A DNA stretch of 10,023 bases from Pseudofrankia asymbiotica. Its GTDB lineage: Bacteria > Actinomycetota > Actinomycetes > Frankiales > Frankiaceae. This document shows positions 1 to 6,300 of the stretch, one piece after another. Position 1 is the stretch's first letter. Every line of letters starts with the position of its first letter. The position numbers and the translations under genes are program-made. The notes under the pieces are model-generated. The model was not told where the DNA came from and ran no database searches. It saw only the letters and a program-made list of their open reading frames with translations. Location: the NCBI RefSeq assembly GCF_001983105.1, contig NZ_MOMC01000040.1, positions 87,444-97,466 on the forward strand. The letters are read 5' to 3'.

Positions 1-777
1 CTGCTCGCCGCCGCCCGTTCGTCGCTGCTGGCGATGTACCCGGAGCGCCGCGAGGACCCGGCCTACCAGAGCCTGCGGGCAGCCGTGCGCCGCGGGGCCA
101 TCGGGGACATCCTCTCGGTCGAGGTCATCCACGGCGCGTACAACAGGCCGCCCGGCGGCTGGCGCGACGACGAGCGGGCCAGCGGCGGCCTCATCCACGA
201 CCGCGCCGCCGCCCACCTCGACTGGGTCCTCGACCTGGTCGACGAGCCGGTCGAATGGGTCACGGCCACCGCCCACAAGCGGGTCTGGCACCACGTGACC
301 AACGCCGACCACGCCCGCGTCCTGCTGCGCTTCGCCAACGGCGCCGAGGCGCAGGTGACGGTCTCCGACCTGCTCGCGGTGCCCACCACCCGGCTGCATG
401 TGCTCGGCTCCACCGGCTCCGTGTTCGGCGACGACCCGGCGACGGGCGCCCTCGCCGCGGGCGGCACCGCCGAGACGGCGCCGGCGGGCGGATGGGCACG
501 GGCCGGCGGCCGGCACGAGGGCCGGACCGGCGAGAGGGCGCACTCCGCCGCGCTGTCGGCCGGCCCGCTCACCGTGATCTCCCACGACGGCACCAGAACC
601 CGTCTCCCGCTCACGGTGGGCGCCCCCCACCCGTTCTACCGGGACCTCGCCGACGCGCTCCTTTCCGGCTGGCCACTCGCCGCCTATCGAGTGGAGACCG
701 CACGCAAGGTCGTGGCCGTCGCGGAGGCCGCCACCCGCTCGGCGGGCGGGGGCGGCGTCCAGATCGGCCCCGCCTAG
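1..777 (+). CDS. Gfo/Idh/MocA-family oxidoreductase, C-terminal part (5' end outside window)
   Basis: The frame is open from the first base and ends with TAG at 775-777, giving the last 258 residues of a longer protein. The Met codon at 34 is internal. I see the pattern of the C-terminal substrate-binding half of Gfo/Idh/MocA dehydrogenases: a stretch ending in GAIGDILSVEV, where the beta-sheet domain usually begins, then GGLIHDRAAAHLDWVLDLV, matching the family's G-G-x-x-x-D-x-x-x-H-x-x-D segment with its conserved Asp and His. The NAD(P)-binding Rossmann half would lie upstream, outside the window. A glycine/alanine-rich stretch around residues 145-180 of this fragment looks like a loop insertion. 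Such enzymes oxidise or reduce sugars, inositols or related compounds in the cytoplasm; the substrate cannot be read from the sequence. The next gene starts 59 bases downstream with its own probable promoter, so co-transcription is not required. Confidence 0.8.
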   Translation: MLAAARSSLLAMYPERREDPAYQSLRAAVRRGAIGDILSVEVIHGAYNRPPGGWRDDERASGGLIHDRAAAHLDWVLDLVDEPVEWVTATAHKRVWHHVTNADHARVLLRFANGAEAQVTVSDLLAVPTTRLHVLGSTGSVFGDDPATGALAAGGTAETAPAGGWARAGGRHEGRTGERAHSAALSAGPLTVISHDGTRTRLPLTVGAPHPFYRDLADALLSGWPLAAYRVETARKVVAVAEAATRSAGGGGVQIGPA

Positions 778-801
778 GCGGTCACGGGCGCGAGGTCGGT
801 C

Positions 802-836
802 TTGAGGACATCTCCTGGTCGTGTTTACTTTCGACC
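802..836 (+). promoter_or_regulatory. Probable promoter for a leaderless transcript of the Rv2175c-like gene
   Basis: TTGAGG at 802-807 resembles a -35 box. TACTTT at 826-831 fits the actinobacterial -10 pattern TAnnnT, with an 18-base spacer. The ATG at 837 begins five bases after the -10 box, where transcription would start. No Shine-Dalgarno sequence lies in front of the ATG, which agrees with a leaderless mRNA. The boxes are seen; promoter activity is inferred. Confidence 0.45.
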
Positions 837-1166
837 ATGGACAACTGGTTGCCGCTGCCCGACGTCGCCGAGGCGATGGGGGTTCCGATCACGCGGGTGC
901 GCCAGCTGGTGCGGGAGGGCAGCCTGCTTGCCCGCCGCCAGGAGGACGGCATTCTGCGGGTCCCAGCCGGCTTCATCCAGGACGGCGAGGTCACGAAGGG
1001 CCTGCCCGGCACGCTGACGCTGCTCGCCGACGCCGGGTACTCGCAGGAGGAGGCCATCGACTGGCTGCTGCGCGAGGACCCGAGCCTTCCCGGCACCCCG
1101 CTGGACGCGCTTCGCGAGAACCGGGGCAGGGAGGTCAAGCGCCGCGCCCAGGCGCTCGGCTTCTGA
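837..1166 (+). CDS. Rv2175c-family winged-helix DNA-binding protein
   Basis: A 109-residue basic protein. The N-terminal half (about residues 5-45) reads LPLPDVAEAMGVPITRVRQL, a helix-turn-helix of the excisionase/MerR-like winged type, followed by a short wing (ARRQEDGILRVPAGFI). The C-terminal half has the Rv2175c-family pattern KGLPGTLTLLADAGYSQEEA and a final REVKRRAQALGF helix. The mycobacterial member is a DNA-binding protein phosphorylated by the kinase PknL on an N-terminal tail. That tail is absent here, because the protein begins directly at the HTH domain. The frame stays open far upstream, but ATG 837 is chosen because it coincides with the family's domain start and with the -10 box just in front of it. 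Its target genes are unknown; it precedes thiS and thiE by about 50 bases. The family call is confident, the regulatory role is inferred. Confidence 0.8.
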   Translation: MDNWLPLPDVAEAMGVPITRVRQLVREGSLLARRQEDGILRVPAGFIQDGEVTKGLPGTLTLLADAGYSQEEAIDWLLREDPSLPGTPLDALRENRGREVKRRAQALGF

Positions 1167-1201
1167 CGGCGGCGGGCGGCGGCCGGTCGCCCGGATGCGC
1201 G

Positions 1202-1214
1202 TAGGGTCCAGGGT
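1202..1214 (+). promoter_or_regulatory. Possible -10 box / leaderless start region for thiS
   Basis: TAGGGT at 1202-1207 matches the TAnnnT -10 pattern and ends seven bases before the GTG at 1215, the spacing expected for a leaderless or near-leaderless transcript. The same bases contain AGGG, which could instead act as a weak Shine-Dalgarno site eight bases from the GTG. No clear -35 box is seen. Either reading supports the start at 1215. Confidence 0.35.
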
Positions 1215-1439
1215 GTGGTTGATCCGTCTGTGGCCGCGGTGGCCGTCGTCGTGAACGGCCAGGAGCGACAGGTGCCGGCGGGGCAGCCGCTCGCCGACCT
1301 GCTCGCCGACCTGGGCCTGCGGGCCGGGTCGGTGGTGGTCGAGTACAACGGCGAGGCGCTCACCTCCGCGCAGCGCCGGGATGTGCGGCTGCGCGCCGGC
1401 GACCGGCTCGAGCTCGTCCGGGCGGTCGCCGGTGGATGA
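1215..1439 (+). CDS. thiS: Sulfur carrier protein ThiS
   Basis: A 74-residue beta-grasp protein ending in the diagnostic Gly-Gly (RAVAGG). Its C-terminus is adenylated and then thiocarboxylated, and it donates sulfur to thiazole synthase ThiG in thiamine biosynthesis in the cytoplasm. Visible family features are [14 protein letters not shown] near the N-terminus, LADLLADLG in the first helix, [10 protein letters not shown] in the middle, and [17 protein letters not shown] at the end. The length is slightly above the usual 65-70 residues because of a short N-terminal extension, so GTG 1230 is an alternative start. The stop at 1437-1439 lies 70 bases before the preferred thiE start, and the two are likely co-transcribed. 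In many actinobacteria thiS sits with thiO and thiG; here it sits next to thiE and no thiG is in view. Confidence 0.9.
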   Translation: MVDPSVAAVAVVVNGQERQVPAGQPLADLLADLGLRAGSVVVEYNGEALTSAQRRDVRLRAGDRLELVRAVAGG

Positions 1440-1492
1440 CAGCCTGGTCATGCCATCGTCGGACGCCTTCGCGAGTGAGTCGCTCACGCCGC

Positions 1493-1500
1493 AAGGGGGA
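1493..1500 (+). promoter_or_regulatory. Ribosome binding site for thiE
   Basis: AAGGGGGA lies nine bases before GTG 1510. It is the best purine-rich site in the region and decides between the competing thiE starts: GTG 1432 and ATG 1450 have no comparable site. Confidence 0.5.
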
Positions 1501-1509
1501 ACACCGGTC

Positions 1510-2238
1510 GTGCCGTCACCGCCGTCACCGCCGTCGGAGCCGGTGGATGGTGTGTCGGCGGCGCGTGCTGCGCGGCTGGCGCGGCTCGCGGACGCCCGGC
1601 TCTACCTGTGCACGCCCCGGCAGCCGGGCTTCGACGCCTTCCTCGACGGTGTGCTCGCCCCGCCTGGTGCCGGGGGCGTGGCCGGCGTCGACCTGATCCA
1701 GCTACGGGAGAAGGGGCTGGAGTGGCGGGAGGAGGCCGCGGCGTTGGAACGCATGCTCGCCGCCGGTCGGCGCCACGGCGCACTGGTCAGCGGCAACGAC
1801 CGGGCGGACCTGGCCTCAGTGCTTGGCGTCGACATCCTGCACGTCGGCCAGGACGACATCCCGCCGGCCGTCGCGCGCCGCCTCCTCGGTCCTGACGTGA
1901 TCATCGGCCTGTCGACGCATGACGAGCGGCAGCTCGAGGCGGCGCTGGTCGATCCGGACGTCGACTACTTCTGCGTAGGCCCGGTCTGGCCGACGCCGAC
2001 GAAGGAGGGCCGTCCCGGGGTCGGCCTGAGGCTGGTAGCGGCCGCCGTGGCCGTCGCTGCGCCGTTCGTGCCCGGGGCGAAGCCGTGGTTCGCGATCGGC
2101 GGGATCGACGAGGAGCGCCTCGACGCGATTCTCGACGCGGGCGCGCGCCGAGCCGTCGTCGTCCGCGCCATCACCGGCGCATCCGACCCGGCCGCCGCGT
2201 CCGCCTCCCTCGCCGCCCGCCTGCGCGCCGCCGGCTGA
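1510..2238 (+). CDS. thiE: Thiamine-phosphate synthase ThiE
   Basis: About 242 residues from GTG 1510. ThiE joins the pyrimidine HMP-PP and thiazole phosphate to make thiamine phosphate. The TIM-barrel motifs appear in order: LYLCT (first strand), [10 protein letters not shown] (pyrophosphate/pyrimidine site), [48 protein letters not shown] (thiazole phosphate site) and PWFAIGGID (phosphate-binding loop). All look intact, so an active enzyme is expected. The start is uncertain. The frame is open upstream into thiS, with GTG 1432 overlapping the thiS stop and ATG 1450 just after it. GTG 1510 is preferred for its ribosome binding site and because the upstream residues are low-complexity Pro/Ser. 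GTG 1552 would also give a normal-sized enzyme. ThiE and ThiS supply two parts of the same pathway. Confidence 0.9.
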   Translation: MPSPPSPPSEPVDGVSAARAARLARLADARLYLCTPRQPGFDAFLDGVLAPPGAGGVAGVDLIQLREKGLEWREEAAALERMLAAGRRHGALVSGNDRADLASVLGVDILHVGQDDIPPAVARRLLGPDVIIGLSTHDERQLEAALVDPDVDYFCVGPVWPTPTKEGRPGVGLRLVAAAVAVAAPFVPGAKPWFAIGGIDEERLDAILDAGARRAVVVRAITGASDPAAASASLAARLRAAG

Positions 2239-2271
2239 CCCGCCGGCGCCACGCCCTCCGTGCCCACCCCT

Positions 2272-2300
2272 CTGATCCGCGCGTCGTGCCGCAGGATCAG
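2272..2300 (+). promoter_or_regulatory. Upstream alternative hairpin (CTGATCC/GGATCAG) after thiE
   Basis: CTGATCC at 2272-2278 is the exact reverse complement of GGATCAG at 2294-2300. Inside, GCG (2279-2281) can pair with CGC (2290-2292) with A2293 bulged, leaving an eight-base loop. The right arm is shared with the longer hairpin downstream, so both cannot form at once. No U-tract follows. Function is unknown. Confidence 0.4.
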
Positions 2301-2345
2301 TCAGACTCCCCGCGTCGGCGACGGCGCGCGGCGTCTGACTGATCC
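2294..2345 (+). promoter_or_regulatory. Perfect 13-bp inverted repeat between thiE and crtYc
   Basis: GGATCAGTCAGAC at 2294-2306 and GTCTGACTGATCC at 2333-2345 are exact reverse complements separated by 26 bases. Within the loop, CCGCG (2310-2314) can pair with CGCGG (2327-2331) and extend the stem. The arms are less GC-rich than their surroundings, which makes a chance perfect match unlikely. It lies 55 bases after the thiE stop and 120 bases before crtYc. It could be a terminator without a U-tract, an mRNA-stabilising or attenuator structure, or a binding site for a dimeric regulator. The repeat is certain; its role is not. Confidence 0.6.
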
Positions 2346-2465
2346 GGCTTCTGGCGGTGAGCGGACGGTGTCGCGGTTTCTGTGCCGCGGGCGACGGCGC
2401 TCGGCCTGCCTCGCGGGCAGAGGCGGGGAAATGGTGGGCCGGAGCGGCGCGGCGGCGGGTGCGTG

Positions 2466-2927
2466 ATGCGGCATTTCAGCTATCTCGCGGTGCTGGCGGC
2501 CTGCCTGCTCGGCACCGCGCCGCTGGAGGTGTTCCTGCGCACCCGGGTCTACGCCCGGTGGCGCCGGCTGGTGCGCACCCTCGTCCCGGTGCTGGTCGTC
2601 TTCGTCGGCTGGGACCTGTACGCGATAGCACGCGGGCAGTGGACGTTCGACCCGCGCGGCGTGACCGGGGTCCGGCTGCCGGGCGGGATTCCCCTCGAGG
2701 AGGCGCTGTTCTTCGTCGTCGTGCCGATCTGCGCGATCCTCACCCTGGAGGCCGTCCGCGCCCGTCGCCACGACTGGACCGTCGGTGACGAACCGCCGCC
2801 GCTCGAGCCCGCGCCGCTCGAGCCCGCGCCGCTCGAGCCCGCGCTGCCCGAGCCGGCCGCGGCGCCGTCCCATGCTCGGCGGGACCGTGCCGGAATCCGA
2901 ACGGACGGGGAGGCCGGGCTCCTGTGA
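2466..2927 (+). CDS. crtYc: Lycopene cyclase domain protein, CrtYc-type subunit
   Basis: A 153-residue membrane protein with three hydrophobic segments (about residues 3-23, 36-56 and 80-101). The family signature is present: GWDLYAIARGQWTFDP, then TGVRLPGGIPLEEALFFVVVP, where the PLEE acidic pair is the conserved active-site-like motif, then TLEAVRAR. With CrtYd it forms a heterodimeric carotenoid cyclase that closes the end rings of lycopene or a C50 relative in the membrane. ATG 2466 is chosen because MRHFSYL matches the family's N-terminus; GTG 2463 immediately before it is equivalent. Residues after about 105 form an unusual polar tail with tandem EPAPL units, absent from typical CrtYc proteins of about 100-115 residues. 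The stop overlaps the crtYd start by four bases, suggesting translational coupling. No crtE, crtB or crtI is in the window. Confidence 0.85.
   Translation: MRHFSYLAVLAACLLGTAPLEVFLRTRVYARWRRLVRTLVPVLVVFVGWDLYAIARGQWTFDPRGVTGVRLPGGIPLEEALFFVVVPICAILTLEAVRARRHDWTVGDEPPPLEPAPLEPAPLEPALPEPAAAPSHARRDRAGIRTDGEAGLL
2798..2842 (+). repeat. Three exact 15-bp tandem repeats inside crtYc
   Basis: The unit GCCGCTCGAGCCCGC occurs at 2798-2812, 2813-2827 and 2828-2842, followed by a degenerate fourth copy at 2843-2857. The unit length is a multiple of three, so it adds five-residue EPAPL-like blocks to the C-terminal tail of CrtYc without a frameshift. It lies outside the conserved membrane domain, so copy number may vary between strains. 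Confidence 0.9.
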
Positions 2928-3277
2928 GCTACACGGCGCTCGCGGTCACCGGCGTGCTGGCCGCCCTGGCCGCCGACCTGGCCGTGTTCCGGGTGCGGCT
3001 GGTGCGGCGGCGGGTGTTCTGGGCCGCCTACGCGATCATCGTTGTCTGTCAGCTGATCACGAACGGGGTGCTCACCGGGTTCGGCGTCGTGCGCTACGAC
3101 CCGGGCGCGATCCTCGGCCCGCGGGTCGCGTTCGCCCCGGTCGAGGACCTGCTGTTCGGCTTCGCCCTCGTCCTGTGGACCCTCGACTGGTGGGTCTGGT
3201 GGGGCCGTCGCGCCCGTCGCCGGCTGCCCAGCGCCGGTTCCGGTCAGCCACCGGCCGGGCCGGCCGCGTCGGGCTGA
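2924..3277 (+). CDS. crtYd: Lycopene cyclase domain protein, CrtYd-type subunit
   Basis: A 117-residue membrane protein starting at GTG 2924, whose first bases overlap the crtYc stop (GTGA). Three hydrophobic segments are visible (about residues 3-22, 31-53 and 70-92). Family features are ITNGVLTGFGVVRYDPGAILGPR and FAPVEDLLFGFAL; the PVED acidic motif corresponds to PLEE of CrtYc. Known heterodimeric cyclases of actinobacteria need both subunits, so this pair should make cyclic carotenoids from lycopene or its elongated forms. The end product (beta, gamma or epsilon ring) cannot be told from the sequence. The last 25 residues are a basic then Pro/Ala-rich tail. It is the final gene of the + strand block and converges on the giant TIR gene, with 109 bases between the stop codons. 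Confidence 0.85.
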   Translation: MSYTALAVTGVLAALAADLAVFRVRLVRRRVFWAAYAIIVVCQLITNGVLTGFGVVRYDPGAILGPRVAFAPVEDLLFGFALVLWTLDWWVWWGRRARRRLPSAGSGQPPAGPAASG

Positions 3278-3295
3278 ACCGGCGGCTGAACCGGC
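3272..3295 (+). repeat. 12-bp tandem duplication over the crtYd stop codon
   Basis: GGCTGAACCGGC occurs twice in direct succession (3272-3283 and 3284-3295). The first copy contains the crtYd TGA stop and the second repeats it in frame 12 bases later, giving a back-up stop. It looks like a slippage duplication. Confidence 0.8.
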
Positions 3296-3307
3296 GGCGG
3301 GGCCGGT
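3290..3307 (+). terminator. Small stem-loop after crtYd, possible weak terminator
   Basis: ACCGGC (3290-3295) pairs with GCCGGT (3302-3307) around a six-base loop, 13 bases after the crtYd stop. No T-run follows, so intrinsic termination is uncertain. It is the only compact hairpin I see between the two convergent genes. Confidence 0.3.
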
Positions 3308-3337
3308 GGCGGCAGGACCCGGATTCACACGACCGCT

Positions 3338-3385
3338 GTCGCGCCGTCGCGCCGTCGCGCCGTCGCGCCGTCGCGCCGTCGTGCC
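3338..3385. repeat. 8-bp tandem repeat array between convergent genes
   Basis: The unit GTCGCGCC is repeated exactly five times (3338-3377), followed by one copy with a single change (GTCGTGCC, 3378-3385) and a partial GTC. The array ends directly beside the stop codon of the minus-strand TIR gene (TGA, complement of 3387-3389). The unit is not self-complementary. It resembles a simple-sequence repeat that can change copy number by slippage. Confidence 0.9.
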
Positions 3386-3386
3386 G

Positions 3387-6300
3387 TCACGGCGGCGATG
3401 GGATCGGCGCGTTGGGGGGAAGCCGGCGGATCCATGGCAGGTAGGGGGTCAGCTCATCCGGGTCGAACCGGCACAGCCTGATCGACCACGAGAACCCGTT
3501 ACCACCCTCGGCCGCCCGTTCGTCCGAGCTCTTGTACGCGCCGTCAGGGAACAACGTCGCCCAGTGAGCGCCCGACAGCCCGAGCAGCGTGGCGATCTCC
3601 CGCCCGGCCGCGACGTCCCACAGCCGGGTGGTGCCGTCGCCGCCGCCGGATACCAGCATGTCGCCCGCTCCGGCCCCGGGAACCGGCGAACCGCTGGCCG
3701 CGGGAGACCCGGTCATGGTGGCGCGGCCGGCGGCGAACGCCAGCGACCGGATCACCTCCGTGTGCCCGGCGAGCTGGCCGGTCTCGGCGCCCGAGCCGGC
3801 GTCCCAGACGCGGACGATGCCGTCCTCGCCGCCGGACGCGACCCGCCGGCCGTCCGGCGCGAAGGCGACGGTCCTGACCGGGCCGGCGTGGCCCACCAGC
3901 CGATGGCGTAGCGCGCCGCTCGCCGCGTCCCAGATCTGGATCACGCCCGATCCGCAGGCGCTCGCCAGCAGCCGGCCGTCGGGAGAGAACGCCACGGCGT
4001 TCACCCGGTCACCGTGGTGGACGAGCCGGCGGGCCGCCGGGGCGGTTCCCGATCCGCTCGTCGGGCGAGGGGGCGACGCCGCGTCCCAGAGATGGACGGT
4101 GCCCGCGTCCGTGCCGGCGGCCAGCAGCTCGCCGTCCGGTGAGAACGCCACCGTGAGCACCCGCAGGCCGTCGGCACGCAACGTCGCCGTGGGCTGGCCG
4201 GTCCAGGGGTTCCACAGGCCGACCGTGCCATCCGGATGCCCTACCGCGAGCAGCGTCGTGTCCGCGGAGAAGGCGACCGCGTTCACCGGCGCGCGCCTTG
4301 TGTTCAGCGTGCGTGCCGGGGCGTCCAGGTCTGGTGCGGCGAGATCGAAGATCCGGACCAGGCCGTCCTCGCCGGCGGCGGCGAGCAGCGTGGCGTCGTC
4401 GGTGAGGGCCATGCCGTAGGTCCAGGCGCGTTCGCCCGAGCCGACGTGGACCTGGCGGGCGGTCCGGGTGTCCCAGAGCCGCAGGGTGCCGTCCTCGTTG
4501 GCCGAGGCGACCAGCGGCTGGTCCGGCACGAACGCGGTCGCGAGCACGTCGGTGGTGTGGCTGGCGAGCAGCGTCCGGCCCGGCGGGGAGCCGTCGGCGA
4601 CCTTCCAGAGCCGGACCGTTCCGTCCGCGCTCCCGGCGAGCAGCGTCTCGCCGTCGGCGTCGACGAACTCCAGCACCGCCAGCCAGCCGGTACGCTCCCG
4701 CAGCGTCGCGCGCAGCGCCCCGGTGCGCGGGTCCCACACCCGGATCGTTCCGTCGGGGGCGCCGACCGCGAGCAGGGAACCCGCGGCGTTGAACGCCAGC
4801 GTCCGGACAGGGTGGGCGTCACCGGGTAGCGGGGCCAGTTCGCGGCCGGCGGCGAGACTCCAGACCCGCGCCACGTTCGCGCGGTCGTCGATCCAGGCGA
4901 GCATCGTGCCATCGGGCGAGAACCGTGCTGCCCGGGCGCGCTGGCCCGGTGCGCCGAGCGTCCCGGCGTCGCGGCGGTCACGCACGTTCCACAGCTGGAC
5001 CTGGTCGCCATGGGCCAGAAGGGACCCGTCGGGCGAGAAGCACAGTGCCCTGACCTGATCCCGCGACTGGCCCAGCGTCACGATCCTCTCCCGGGACGCG
5101 AGGTCCCAGACCTGCACGTCGCCATCCCAGCAGCCACCGGCCAGCAGCCGGCCATCAGGGGAGAAGGCGAGCGAGCGCACCCGGGAGGCGAGCCCGTCGA
5201 AGACGGCCACCTCCTCGGCCGTGGTGACATCCCAGACCAGGACGCGGCCCGCGACGTCCCCGGCGGCGAGCTGGGATCCGTCGGCGGAGAACGCGACCGA
5301 GCGGATCCAGTCGCCATGCCCCCGCAGCACGGCCAGCGGCCGGCCGTCGGCGAGGTCCGAGAGCGCGACATGACGGCCGCTTCCGTAGGCGATCAGATCG
5401 TGCGCCGGCGAGATCGCCTGCGTCAGGCGGACGCCGGCGTCGATGATGACCTCGACGGGATCGCGGCCGGGCACGGCGGCGCTGGCGAGCTCGGGAACCG
5501 TCCAGGGCCGGTCCGGCGGCGTGGCGCCGAGCAGCGCGGCGCGTCTCCAGCGGCTGCCGGTGAGGTTGGCGCCGGTGAGGTCCGGGTCGGCGAGGAGGGC
5601 TCGGCTCAGGTCGGCGTCGGTGAGGTCCGTGCCCGCGAGACCGAGCCCCCGCGCGCGCACGCCGGTCAGCCGCGCGCCGGCGAGGTTCGCCGCGCCGAGG
5701 TCGGTGCCGTCGAGGTTCGCGTCGGTGAGGTTCGCGCCGCGCAGGTCGGCGCCGGTCAGGTCGAGGCCGGTCAGGTTGGCGCCCTCCAGGTGAGCCCCGG
5801 CGAGCCTCGCGCCTCGGGCCACCGCCGGGTCGGCCCGGCGCGCGATCGTCAGCGCGTTCGCCCTGGCCGCCTGGCCGGAGTCCGGGTCGGCGAGGACACG
5901 GCGCGCCCAGGCCGCGACCGCCTCGTCGCCGGCCACGCCGCGGACGAAGTCGACCATCAACGGGGACATCACCCGGGCAGCCAGTACGTCCGCGCCGGTC
6001 AGGTCCCCGGTGGGTCCGGCCGCACCGGCGGGTCCGGCCGCACCGGCGATCAGACCGCGGGCGGCCGCGGCGGCGACCAGGTACTCCATCACCGACTGAT
6101 GGATGAAGGTGAAGCCACCGGCCTCCGCGCGGACCAGCAGGCTGCCCGAGCCGACCATGTGCGCGGCCTGCCCGGAGTCGAGCTGGCCGGCGTCTTCCCG
6201 GTCCGTCATCGCGTCGAGGGCCGCGCTGGTGGTCGCCGCCAGCTCCGAGAGATTGATCATCTGGTCGGTCGTACGCCAGAGCCGAAGCGCGAGCGCGGTG

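Noticed and set aside
1432..1509. Upstream thiE starts overlapping thiS
   Set aside because: They add a low-complexity Ser/Pro leader and lack a ribosome binding site as good as the one before GTG 1510; kept only as alternatives.
3338..3385. 8-bp array as a CRISPR
   Set aside because: The units are directly adjacent with no spacers, so it is a simple tandem repeat.
2785..3444. A 219-residue + strand frame across crtYc, crtYd and the 8-bp array
   Set aside because: It is Arg/Ser/Pro low-complexity in the wrong frame of two recognisable genes.
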